Shown here: in pieces, positions 31,453 to 40,596 of the stretch
How the letters are laid out: each line of letters begins with the position of its first letter
Position numbering within the stretch: the stretch's first letter is position 1
Assembly (NCBI GenBank): GCA_024663395.1
Contig: JANFAH010000005.1
Location: forward strand, 2,046,001-2,110,000
DNA: 64,000 bases
Direction: 5' to 3'
Source: Pisolithus tinctorius
Lineage: Eukaryota > Basidiomycota > Agaricomycetes > Boletales > Pisolithaceae
Position numbers and translations under genes: made by a program
Notes under the pieces: generated by a model
Databases searched by the model: none
Seen by the model: only the letters and a program-made list of their open reading frames with translations
What the model was told of the DNA's origin: nothing

Positions 31453-32721
31453 ATGAGAACTCGAGCTCAATCCCAAAGAGAGGTTGCTGAGAACCTCGCT
31501 GCAGCGCTAGCTAATCCGCGTCGACTCCCTTCTGTCGTTGAACAGTTCCAATCCTTCTCCGCTCGACACCGCTCTCGCGCTGAAGGCGAAAGTGCTTCGC
31601 AAGCTGGTCGCTCCAACCTCCACCCATCAGCTTTCCATACTCTGTCTCCTCGTAACCGAGATGATGGACCTGACCCCGACCCTGACTACCCTGATGGTGA
31701 CCCCAACGGCGGGGGCAGCGGTGACGGGGATATCCCTGAAGACCCGGCTGAGCCGCCAGAGGATCCCCTCGTAGCTCTTGCTAGAGCTGTCCACGCACTT
31801 GCGCGGTCTAGTTCGTGCACTGGGGACTCCGCTCCGAAAACCAAAGTCTGCGAGCCTGACACCTTCGACGGCTCTGACCCTAAAAAACTCCGCAAGTTCC
31901 TCGTTCAGTGCGAGCTGAACTTCCAAGACTGCCCTCGTGCATTCCACTCCAACAGAGCAAAGGTTACCTTCGCTCAATCTTATCTTAAGGGTATGGCCCT
32001 GGCTTGGTTCGAGCCAGATTTGCTAAACCCCGACAACTATGACCACCCGCTCTGGATGGACGACTACCATGAGTTCTTACAAGAGCTCACAGCTAATTTC
32101 GGTCCGCATGATGCTATAGCGGATGCCATCCAACAACTCAAGAACCTTACCATGAAGGACGGTTCTCGTATTACCAAATATGTCGTGGAGTTCAATCACT
32201 GGGCTTCGCAAGTCAAGGACTACGGTGTCGGTGCACTCCGCCACCGCTTCTATAGCGGACTTCCAGACCGCATCAAAGATGAGATCGCTCACGTCAGTAA
32301 GCCTTCTACCCTCGCACAACTCCGCGAACTTGCCCAGACCATCGATGTGTGCTACTGGGAGCGCAAAGCAGAGATCTCACGCACCTCCAAGTCCGCCCCC
32401 GACAAGTCACAGTCCTCCAACTCCGACAACAAAAGTAAATTGTCGTCCTCTGCCTCCACTCCAAAGTCCGACACCAAGGGCAAGGGCAAACAGAAAGATC
32501 CGCCCAAGTCCAATATTGCCCATCTTCTGGGCAAAGATGGCAAACTCACCTCCACTGAGCACCAGCACAGGATGAAAAACAACCTCTGCCTCTTCTGTGG
32601 CGAGGCTGGCCACTCCGCCAAGGACTGTCCCAAGTCCACCTCTCGCGCAGCCAAAGCCCATGCAGCTACAGCAGGAACTCCGCCTACTCCAACTGAGGAG
32701 AAGGCAGAGCCAAAAAATTAG
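31453..32721 (+). CDS. D gag (422 aa) with CCHC zinc knuckle
   Basis: ATG 31453, intact to TAG 32719-32721. Residues ~75-105 are an acidic Asp/Pro/Gly stretch. The retrotransposon gag core spans ~130-290 ('FLVQCELNFQDC', 'GMALAWFEPDLL', 'FYSGLPDRIKDE'), followed by a Ser/Lys-rich linker. The CCHC knuckle is at residues ~379-392, for packaging of element RNA. The stop is embedded in a slippery run, so gag-pol fusion by -1 frameshift is expected. No in-frame stop, unlike E1 and E2. Confidence 0.92.
   Translation: MRTRAQSQREVAENLAAALANPRRLPSVVEQFQSFSARHRSRAEGESASQAGRSNLHPSAFHTLSPRNRDDGPDPDPDYPDGDPNGGGSGDGDIPEDPAEPPEDPLVALARAVHALARSSSCTGDSAPKTKVCEPDTFDGSDPKKLRKFLVQCELNFQDCPRAFHSNRAKVTFAQSYLKGMALAWFEPDLLNPDNYDHPLWMDDYHEFLQELTANFGPHDAIADAIQQLKNLTMKDGSRITKYVVEFNHWASQVKDYGVGALRHRFYSGLPDRIKDEIAHVSKPSTLAQLRELAQTIDVCYWERKAEISRTSKSAPDKSQSSNSDNKSKLSSSASTPKSDTKGKGKQKDPPKSNIAHLLGKDGKLTSTEHQHRMKNNLCLFCGEAGHSAKDCPKSTSRAAKAHAATAGTPPTPTEEKAEPKN
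32712..32721 (+). promoter_or_regulatory. -1 frameshift site at the D gag stop
   Basis: A AAA AAT (32712-32718) in the gag frame is a canonical X XXY YYZ heptamer, directly followed by TAG. The -1 frame is open from here into the pol ORF, whose first in-frame ATG-like start would only be a GTG at 32799, so frameshifting is the natural way in. A downstream stimulatory structure was not worked out. Confidence 0.7.
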
Positions 32722-32798
32722 TCCGCTCCTCCGGGGAGCTCGCACAGCCTGGAGGAAGCGTTGAACCCAACTGTGCGCCACTGGACATCCGACTCAAT

Positions 32799-35700
32799 GT
32801 GTCCGCTCTTTCTAGTCCAAACTCTTTACTTCTGTCTGTAACTCTTCCGGATTATTCTGTTGATACTTTTTCTGCGTTGATCGATTCTGGTTCTTCTCAT
32901 TGCTTTGTAGACCCGTCTGTAATTAAAAAATATGCCATTCCTGTTTCCTCCATTTCTCCACCAATTCCACTCCACTTGTTCGATGGTAGTACAAATGCTG
33001 TCATTTCCCAAGAAGTAGATCTTTCCCTCCGCTTTCCTTCCGGCGATGTCAACTCCGTTTCATTTTATGTTACTCCGTCGGATTCTTCATGTTCGCTGGT
33101 ATTAGGACACAACTGGCTCACCCGCTTCAATCCGTCGATTGACTGGGTACTGGGCAGTATATCGTTCAAACCACCGTTACAGGGAATGCTGATGCCCCAG
33201 GTGCCTTCGTCATCTTCCGCTGCGACCTCCACTCCGGATCCGACACCCTCTGCTCTGTTTGCAGCTCCGACTGCACCTCCGACAGACTCGCCACGCTCCA
33301 CTCCGCTCGTCTCACTCATCAATGCTGCTGCATATGTCAGAGCCTGTGCTCTCCCTGGCTCTAGACAGTTCTGCTTACAGCTCTCCGCTGATGATGTGAA
33401 GCTTCATGCGTCCTCCGCTTCATCTCCACCTCCTGACCTCTCCTCGGTCCCTCCTGAGTATCCCGAGTTTGCTGATGTCTTTAGTAAAGACAAGGCCACT
33501 GAACTTCCGCCACACCGCTCGTTCGATCTCAAGATCGACCTCGAGGAAGGAGCTTCTCCGCCCATCGGTACAATCTACTCTCTTTCTCCACCAGAGCTTG
33601 AAGCTCTCCGCACCTTCATTGACGAGCATCTTGGCTACAGTTTCATCAAACAATCCACCTCTGCTCACAGTGCCCCTGTCCTCTTCGTAAAGAAGAAGGA
33701 CGGTTCACTCTGCCTCTGCATAGACTATCGAGGACTCAATAAAATCATGAAAAAAGACCGCTATCCACTGCTGCTCATCTCCGACCTACTCGACTCTCCA
33801 AGCCGCGCTAAAGTCTACACTAAGATTGACCTCTGCCATGCCTACCATTTGGTCCACATAGCAGACAGAGATGAATGGAAAACGGCTTTCCGCACTCATT
33901 ATGGTTCTTACGAGTGGCAGGTAATGCCATTCGGTCTAACTAATGTGCCTGCGGCTTTCCAGCGATTCGTCAATAGCATCTTTGCAGACATGCTCGATGT
34001 CTGCGTCGTGGTTTACCTCAATGACATCCTAATCTATTCGCAGGACATGGAGTCGCATCGCGAACACGTAAAAGAGGTACTCCACCGCCTTCGAAAGCAT
34101 GGTCTGTATGCCAAGCCAGAGAAGTGCGAGTTTCACTCTGACTCCGTTGAGTACCTCGGCTACATTCTTTCTCCCTCCGGTCTCACCATGTCCACCGAGA
34201 AGGTTCAGGCAGTCCACAACTGGCCTGAGCCACGGAAGGTGCGAGACATCCAATCCTTCCTTGGTTTCACCAATTTCTATAGACGATTCATTAATAACTA
34301 CTCCAACATCGTCGTTCTGCTCACTCACCTCACGCGAAAGGGTGCTCCCTGGAACTTTTCCGAGGAGTGCCACTCTGCTTTCCTCCGCCTGAAGGATGCC
34401 TTCAGCTCTGCTCCCATTCTCACTCATTGGGTCCCTGACGCTCCGCTTACAGTGGAAACTGACACCTCCGACTATGCCATTGCTGGCATTTTGTCGATCA
34501 CCTGCTCCAATGGTGAACTCCGCCCAGTCGCTTTCTACTCTCGCACCATGACCGCGCCAGAACTCAACTATGATACCCACGACAAGGAGCTGTTGGCTAT
34601 CTTCAAGGCCTTCCACCATTGGCGGCATTACTTAGAAGGCTCTGCCTTGCCTGTTGACATGGTGACGGACCACAAAAACCTTGAGTACTTTTCCACCTCT
34701 AAGGTTCTCACTCGTCGACAGGCCCGCTGGTCGGAGTACCTTTCGCAGTTTAATCTTTCTATCCACTTCCGACCTGGCTGCTTGGGAGCCAAACCCGACG
34801 CACTTACGCGATGTTGGGACGTCTACCCAAAAGGGGGGGATAGGGACTACGCGCAGGTAAATCCTCACAATCTCCACCCTATGTTTACACAGGAGCAACT
34901 CGCGTCATCCCTCCGTACCACCGCCCTCATGGCACCTGTGCTCTGTGCCGCCATGGACTTCGATGTTGAGTGCTTGCACTCCGACATCATCTCCGCCCTA
35001 CCCTCCAACCCTGTCTCCGCCAGCCATCTCCCAACTCCGACTAAGCCTCAGTGGTCCCTGGACTCCGATGGTCTACTCTGCCTTGACGGTTGTATCTTTG
35101 TCCCTGACATTGATGACCTCCGCCTTCGAGTGCTTTGGTTCAAGCATGATCATCCTCTAGCAGGCCATTTCGGGCAAAACCGCACCCTAGAACTCGTCCG
35201 CAGGGACTACATGTGGCCCAACCTCCGCTCTGACGTGAAAGAATACGTCAGGTCCTGCACCGCCTGTGGACGGAGCAAAACTCCGCACCACTGCCCTTAT
35301 GGTCTACTGAAGCAACTCCCCATCCCAGAGAGACCTTGGAACTCCATCTCCATGGACTTCATCGAACACCTGCCCAACTCCGATGGCTACTCCGCCATAC
35401 TCGTGGTAGTGGACCGCCTCTCAAAGCAAGCGGTGTTCATCCCCACCCACGACTCCGTCACCTCCGCCGAACTTGCTAAGCTCTTCCTAACCCATGTCTT
35501 CTCCAAGCACGGAGTACTGGCTAATGTCACCTCTGACAGAGGTCCTGAGTTTGTCTCACACTTCTTCCACTCTCTAGGAAAGGCCCTTGATATGCGTCTT
35601 CACTTCACTTCGGGTTACCACCCAGAAGGCGATGGCCAGACCGAGCGAACGAACCAGACCCTCGAACAATACCTTCATGTCTACTGCAACTACCAACAAG

Positions 35701-36437
35701 ACAACTGGGCTGAGCTGTTACCTCTAGCAGAGTTCGCTTTCAACAACGCACCAAGTGCGACTACTGGAGTTTCTCCCTTCTTTGCTAACAAGGGGTACCA
35801 TCCAAACTTGTCTGTGGTCCCTGACCAAGACTTCACCTCTCCAAGGGCTCATGACTATGTCGTCGAGCTCTCTGCCCTTCATGACTTCCTCCGCTCCGAA
35901 ATGTCCACCGCTCAACAGTGCTACCAGGGTCCAGCAGATGCTAAACACATACCTCCGCCTGAGTTCAAGGTCGGAGAACAGGCCTACGTCAAAGCCAAGT
36001 ACTTCCGCTCCACCTGTCCTTCGGAAAAACTCTCCGAAAAGTACTTAGGTCCGTTCACCATCCTGGCCAGGCCAGGTATGCATTCTGTCACCCTTAAGCT
36101 CCCTGACTCTATGCGCTTGGTACATCCGGTCTTCCATGTCTCACAACTGGAAGCCGCAGCGGCTAACCCTTTCCAAAACCGACAACAACCTCCACCTCCG
36201 CCAGTAGATGTCGATGGTGACCTTGAGTACAAAGTATCAGAGATACTCGACTCTAAGGTGGACCACCGTCACCACCACTGTCAACTCTTGTACCTAGTCC
36301 GCTGGGCTGGCTACGAGAACACCGACGAAGAAACCTCTTGGTTGCTTGCAACTGAGCTAGATCACACTTCTGATATAGTGTCCGCTTTCCATGAACGCTA
36401 TCCACACAAACCTGGCCCGTACCCACCTCCACCATAA
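32799..36437 (+). CDS. D pol: protease-RT-RNase H-integrase-chromodomain (1212+ aa)
   Basis: Uninterrupted to TAA 36437; the frame is open back to the slippery site, so the true fusion is ~27 codons longer. From 32799: protease D-S-G at residue 29; RT with 'FVKKKDGS' and the catalytic box YLND at residues 406-409, where family members have YLDD. RNase H starts at ~545. The integrase H-H-C-C is at ~780-825, with D-D-E motifs at 'SMDFIEH', 'SDRGPEF' and 'HPEGDGQTERT'. The GPY module follows, then a chromodomain at ~1145-1200 ('VSEILDSKV', 'WAGYENTDEETSW') that would target chromatin marks. The Asp-to-Asn change (AAT 34020-34022) should kill polymerase activity; it fits G-to-A at a CpG. Confidence 0.93.
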   Translation: MSALSSPNSLLLSVTLPDYSVDTFSALIDSGSSHCFVDPSVIKKYAIPVSSISPPIPLHLFDGSTNAVISQEVDLSLRFPSGDVNSVSFYVTPSDSSCSLVLGHNWLTRFNPSIDWVLGSISFKPPLQGMLMPQVPSSSSAATSTPDPTPSALFAAPTAPPTDSPRSTPLVSLINAAAYVRACALPGSRQFCLQLSADDVKLHASSASSPPPDLSSVPPEYPEFADVFSKDKATELPPHRSFDLKIDLEEGASPPIGTIYSLSPPELEALRTFIDEHLGYSFIKQSTSAHSAPVLFVKKKDGSLCLCIDYRGLNKIMKKDRYPLLLISDLLDSPSRAKVYTKIDLCHAYHLVHIADRDEWKTAFRTHYGSYEWQVMPFGLTNVPAAFQRFVNSIFADMLDVCVVVYLNDILIYSQDMESHREHVKEVLHRLRKHGLYAKPEKCEFHSDSVEYLGYILSPSGLTMSTEKVQAVHNWPEPRKVRDIQSFLGFTNFYRRFINNYSNIVVLLTHLTRKGAPWNFSEECHSAFLRLKDAFSSAPILTHWVPDAPLTVETDTSDYAIAGILSITCSNGELRPVAFYSRTMTAPELNYDTHDKELLAIFKAFHHWRHYLEGSALPVDMVTDHKNLEYFSTSKVLTRRQARWSEYLSQFNLSIHFRPGCLGAKPDALTRCWDVYPKGGDRDYAQVNPHNLHPMFTQEQLASSLRTTALMAPVLCAAMDFDVECLHSDIISALPSNPVSASHLPTPTKPQWSLDSDGLLCLDGCIFVPDIDDLRLRVLWFKHDHPLAGHFGQNRTLELVRRDYMWPNLRSDVKEYVRSCTACGRSKTPHHCPYGLLKQLPIPERPWNSISMDFIEHLPNSDGYSAILVVVDRLSKQAVFIPTHDSVTSAELAKLFLTHVFSKHGVLANVTSDRGPEFVSHFFHSLGKALDMRLHFTSGYHPEGDGQTERTNQTLEQYLHVYCNYQQDNWAELLPLAEFAFNNAPSATTGVSPFFANKGYHPNLSVVPDQDFTSPRAHDYVVELSALHDFLRSEMSTAQQCYQGPADAKHIPPPEFKVGEQAYVKAKYFRSTCPSEKLSEKYLGPFTILARPGMHSVTLKLPDSMRLVHPVFHVSQLEAAAANPFQNRQQPPPPPVDVDGDLEYKVSEILDSKVDHRHHHCQLLYLVRWAGYENTDEETSWLLATELDHTSDIVSAFHERYPHKPGPYPPPP

Positions 36438-36639
36438 TACTCTGCCTACATAAACTTCCTCTGCAGGCCAACTCCGCCTCTTACCGAACTATCTTAAGTA
36501 CTTTAGAATTTTCTCCACTTATCCATTTCACTTCTCAGAGTCACAAACAAAATCACAAGTCTATCTCGTAGTAATACAAAATATACAAACTAAAGACAAA
36601 AAAAAAAAAAAAAGAAAACAAAAAGAAAACAAAACAACT

Positions 36640-37905
36640 CTACTCTTCCATCGCTTGCTCTCTGCCACCCTCCTGTTCTTCACCGCCTTCCTGCTCTCCT
36701 TCGACTTCTTCCTCGTTATCCCCCTCCGCACCTTCATCTGCTTCCTCGTTCTTGTCCTCTGCCACCTCCGACTGAGGCCTCTTCCATCCTCTGCCTGTGC
36801 GCTCGACCTCGGCCATCCTGGCCTCTCGCGCATCCTCCCTCCTCCTCATCTCTGCCCACTCCGCCCATGTGCGGTACATTCCCCACTCGTCGGCAGTCCA
36901 CTCCGCTGCCCCCGCCATCTGCTCCACTGCCTTTGCCATCCTCTCGAAGGCTGTCACAGCCTTCTTGTGCGCCGCCGTGTACCTCTCTGCAGCCTGCAGC
37001 TGCCACTCCCGCTCCCGCTCCCACTCCATCCACCAGGAGGAGACCCCCACTCCTGAGGGTCCCTCGTGTGGTGTTACTGGCTCCTCCTCGTCTTCTCCAC
37101 CTATCTCCCGCTCATCGTCCGCTTCCTCTGTCTCTGTCGCTTTCTCCTTCCCCTTCCCTTGCGTCCTCTTCTTCTTCTCTCCTCGGGAGCTCCCCGTCCC
37201 TGCTCTCTTCCATGAAGGCCCCGCCGCCACCTCTTCCTGCGTCCAACTGCACGTCTTCTTTTTGTTATGACAAGGCACGCAGGCCCTGGTCTTACCTTGC
37301 CCCGGCTCGCACTGCCCCGCCGTCAGACTCGCTATACAGCGAGTGCAGGGGGCTCTCTTGGTCGCAGTGACCACCACAGAGGCCCCAGGGACCTTCTGGG
37401 CGGTGTTGATGTTGTACACCGCTCTGGTTAACCTGAAATAGAGTAAGGTTGAAAAAGAAATGGGTCAGCTCCGCCTGACTTGCAGTAGTCTGCTACTCAC
37501 CTCTGTGCGGCCTCGTCCCTCCTGGCCTGGGCTCTCTCCTGAGAGGCTCTCTGCCTCTGCCTCTCTGCCTCTTCCTCTGCCGCCCTCTTCTTTCGAGCCT
37601 CCTCTTCCTCTGTTGCCCTTCTCCTCTGAGCCTCCTCTTCCGCTCTCTTCTTCCGCTCCACCTCCAACCGCTCCTCCTCCACCTTCCACCTCTTGGCCTC
37701 CTCGCGCATGGCCTTGCGCTCTGCCTTGCACTCTCTCTCTCTCCGCTCGGCCTCCTCGTCGGCACGCCTTCTCTGCAGACTTCTCTCACTTGGTGTCAGT
37801 GGAGTTGTCGGTGAGGACAACCAGCTCTTCATCCGCGACTTGGGAGTAGTCGCGAATGTGGCTGGGGGTTGGCTGGGGGGTGTTGCTCTGGTGCTGGGAA
37901 GGCAT
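36640..37905 (-). CDS. Antisense accessory protein of D: coiled coil plus six-cysteine cluster
   Basis: Encoded opposite to gag-pol. Proposed exons are 37905-37822 (ATG start), 37772-37501 and 37432-36640. The 49-bp (37821-37773) and 68-bp (37500-37433) introns have GT-AG ends, and the exons join in frame to ~382 aa. Residues ~29-115 are an Arg/Glu/Ala-rich coiled coil. Six cysteines at ~148, 151, 160, 170, 173 and 180 have spacing C-x2-C-x8-C-x9-C-x2-C-x6-C, close to a Zn2Cys6 cluster. Then come a Lys/Glu-rich low-complexity region, a Trp-rich helical segment and an acidic Glu/Gly tail. The intron between coil and cluster sits where E1 has its intron. The start exon is the least certain part. 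Function unknown. Confidence 0.68.
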
Positions 37906-38074
37906 GATGATGGGGGGAAGGTACGAAGGTTCGGTACCCTGACACGTGTTTTTAAGCGGTACTTCGAACTCCGACGGAGCTCCGCCACGGCTAAAGCCAT
38001 CATCCTCGAGGCATCAAAATAATTTCAAATGATCAACTCGTGTTGATCTCGTCCTGTACATGCGGCCTTCAGGG

Positions 38075-38098
38075 GTTCAGGCCCTAAGGGGGGGGCAC
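38075..38098 (+). other. Polypurine tract of D
   Basis: A run of A and eight G then CAC immediately precedes the 3' LTR, the standard position of the plus-strand primer. The same sequence precedes the D LTR at 41985. Confidence 0.7.
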
Positions 38099-38812
38099 TG
38101 TCATAACCATGCGTTCGTCATAGGTCTTTGCTCACTCCGCAACCTTTTTCCGCCAGTCATCCGCTCACTCTGCACCAACTCCACCCAACTTCTGTTGGTT
38201 GCGAACCATCTCCGCTCCGACTGTTGTCGGACTTGTGTTGCTCTCCTACTGGACCGAGCGGTCCATTCTCTGAGGGGTCATGTGACTACCTTCACAGTCA
38301 GGTACTCCGCAGCGCGCTCACCGCATGGCCCAGCGCCTGGACTGCTTCCATTTCTGGATGTTCTGTGTTACCCATTCGTATGTCCTCCATCTACCCTTCA
38401 TTCATCGTCCAGGAAATTTTACTTGAAAACTTATGAGTCTCCGTATGTCAGTTCCGATTCCAGTTACTGTACCTCCATAGCAGTATAAAAACATGTACTG
38501 TACTCCGCTGTTCCTCAGTACGAATATCAACTTAGTTCCTACTCCCTCTGATTCCATCTTCTGCCTGTCGGAGTTATCTCCGACTCTCCGTCTGTACTCT
38601 CCCTCTGAAATACGAGGGCTGAGATTGTGCAAGGGGGTAGCGCACAGCTAAACCCGACGCCCTCACTCCGCTCCACCTTTGTCTCGGCAGTCTTCGTTCC
38701 TGCCAACACTCTGCTAGTCGGAGTTCTGTTCTTCTGTGTCGGACTTGCTTCCGAACCCTCCTCTAGACCTTGTTTAGCGTCGGAGTTGGTCAGAGTAGGC
38801 CCGGACTTGACA
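38099..38812 (+). repeat. 3' LTR of D (714 bp)
   Basis: Same length as the 5' LTR. Differences checked over the first ~260 bp are all CG versus TG or CA, plus one single-base indel. CTAAG duplication follows. Confidence 0.95.
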
Positions 38813-38817
38813 CTAAG

Positions 38818-40277
38818 TCCGTCAATCATGGCCACCTCTTCATCAGTCATCTCGCTTGTCTCGTTTGCCAGAGACAATGGCTATGTATATCTGCCAGGCG
38901 TTCCCACCAGCTTCCGTCCTGAAGCCCCCTGGTTCATCCCATTGTTGTCAGCCCCGTCCCATCCCATGCAGCTTGGTCAGCGTGTTCTCCTTGTCAGTAC
39001 GACTTCCAGAAGGACGTTCTTTGGTCGCCTCAGGTCTGTCACTCAGTTAGAAAGGTCTTATGTGGTCGTTTCAGTCTCCCCTCTTGATGAAGCATATGGA
39101 TCGTTCCTCCCTGCTCCCTGCACCGTCTTTATTCCAATCTCGTCCATCATTCTTCCTGCATTGCGACAGCTGCAGCATAGTCTACTGTTCTCCAGCCTCC
39201 CTGATCGCATCCATGATGAGTATGACGTGCATCTTGCCTTCCTACTGCAAGATCCAGCAGAAGACATCCCTCCTTCTCCTCCTCCTCCATCAGAACCCCA
39301 TTCATGAAGTTTTTTGTTAACTTCGCTGAGAGGATGGAAGGGTGGGAGACGTGATCGCATATGCTCTCATAGCCCCACAGACCCCCAACACCCTAGCCCC
39401 CTTTGACGCCTGACTCATGCCCTTCAATTCTGGAATTAATACTTCCCTATCTGGAAACACCATCCATCTGTCATGCCATCTTTGGGTCTAGAGATGTCTC
39501 TGCCGAGATCTGACCTGCATCGCCACCCCCTAATGTGATATCAGTGCGCTTACTCAGTTTCTGACTCTATTTGACTCATTCTGTGATATTTTGACTATCC
39601 TTGACTCATTCGTTGCCAATACTTACCAATCCTCCTTGCTTGCTTACTTTTCATTTCTCACTTACTCATCATGATTACTCAGTCCTTACTCATTACTTAC
39701 CAAGTGTTTGTGCCTTGTTTGTCACAAGCTGTGCTCCCCCCATAGTATATAAACCCCCATGTACTTAGCTACCCACAATCAATCAAGAAGTCACTCAGAA
39801 GTCAGCTCAGCTCAGCATATCTTGTCGTTGACAGTTGAGGCTCATTTGGAAGAGTCTATCTGTCTTCATTTATATCATTGGTAGTTGAGGCTCCATCAAG
39901 GGTCTATCTACCTCTATTCATCATCAGCAGTACCATCAAGTGCTTAGTCAGCAACCTCTCATTTAGTCATCCATCCACTCCTGTGTAACTCGTCATCAAC
40001 TTGCGCCAGGGGCACATCTTATTAAAGTCCATCATCCCAAGTCCTTTCAGCTGAACACCTTCACTCTGTTCAGCATCCCCCATCCAATCATCACTTGCTT
40101 GTCTTCTCCTGCATAACTCGTCGTCGACTTGCACCAGGAGCACCTCCACTTGAAGTCTTCCCCACTTTAGGTTTCTCTGCCCTCCAGGTTCCGCGGAGGT
40201 AAACCACCACTTGCACATATTTGTCTTTTGTGTTGGATTTGTTTGGTTTATACCAGCTTTCCACACTTTGACTCACA
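38818..40277 (+). repeat. 3' LTR of B, remaining 1460 bp
   Basis: Resumes after the D TSD. With 30285-30677 it totals 1853 bp. Nearly identical to 19455-20912 and ends ACTCACA before CCGG. Confidence 0.93.
38828..39307 (+). CDS. ORF inside the B 3' LTR, unknown protein
   Basis: 159 codons, same frame and length as 19463-19942 with only scattered substitutions. The D insertion lies 11 bp upstream of its ATG, so any transcript starting in B would be cut off, while D's 3' LTR could now read into it. Product family unknown. Confidence 0.5.
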   Translation: MATSSSVISLVSFARDNGYVYLPGVPTSFRPEAPWFIPLLSAPSHPMQLGQRVLLVSTTSRRTFFGRLRSVTQLERSYVVVSVSPLDEAYGSFLPAPCTVFIPISSIILPALRQLQHSLLFSSLPDRIHDEYDVHLAFLLQDPAEDIPPSPPPPSEPHS

Positions 40278-40281
40278 CCGG

Positions 40282-40596
40282 CCCCTGTCCCGGACCTCTC
40301 CCCAGCTTGCATAAGGGTACAGCACATAAGCTGAGACTAAGGGAGGTAGATCCAACCCTGGACTGGCTTCCCCCCTGTGCGCACCCAAGACTGGTTGGTT
40401 TCCCACACTACCAGTCTTGTTCCCATGCTCCCAGCCTTAAGTCCGGTACTCCAGACTTAGCCCCTGACCTCCAGCCTTAACTCCAGTCCCACTGAACTTG
40501 GCCCCTGTCTCCCAGCCTTGATTCTGGCCACTTGGACTTAGCCCCTGTCACCCAGTCTTGAAGCCTGGTCACCCAAGGGTAAACCTGTACTTCACA
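40282..40596 (+). repeat. C-family LTR, third segment
   Basis: Continues the LTR interrupted at 19059 and ends GTACTTCACA. The matching stretch in the solo C LTR is 44528-44840 on the other strand. Confidence 0.88.

Larger units (their letters stand above)
30678..38812 (+). mobile_element. Ty3/gypsy chromovirus-type LTR retrotransposon D, structurally complete
   Basis: 8135 bp with 714-bp LTRs and a TSD of CTAAG (30673-30677 and 38813-38817). Contents: self-primer site, intact gag, -1 slippery stop, intact pol with chromodomain, antisense accessory gene, G-rich purine tract, 3' LTR. It is the youngest-looking gypsy copy by CpG content. Its LTRs still differ at about a dozen CpG sites in the first ~260 bp, and the RT catalytic motif reads YLND instead of YLDD, so it is probably inactive. 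Confidence 0.95.
19060..40277 (+). mobile_element. Ty3/gypsy-type LTR retrotransposon B (with nested insertions)
   Basis: 5' LTR 19060-20912, tRNA-type primer site candidate at 20915, gag-protease 21013-23439, a linker ORF, RT-RNase H-integrase to 30152, and a 3' LTR split into 30285-30677 and 38818-40277. Both LTRs are 1853 bp; TSD CCGG is at 19056-19059 and 40278-40281. A foldback DNA element sits in the integrase and the complete D element in the 3' LTR. Without these B is about 11.5 kb. Its RT lineage differs from D/E and it has no chromodomain. Several TGA codons and two frame changes make it unlikely to be active. Confidence 0.92.

Noticed and set aside
36655..37849. Plus-strand ORFs across the D accessory gene
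   Set aside because: Shadow of the antisense gene; composition is the complement of a charged coiled coil, and the splice signals are all on the minus strand.
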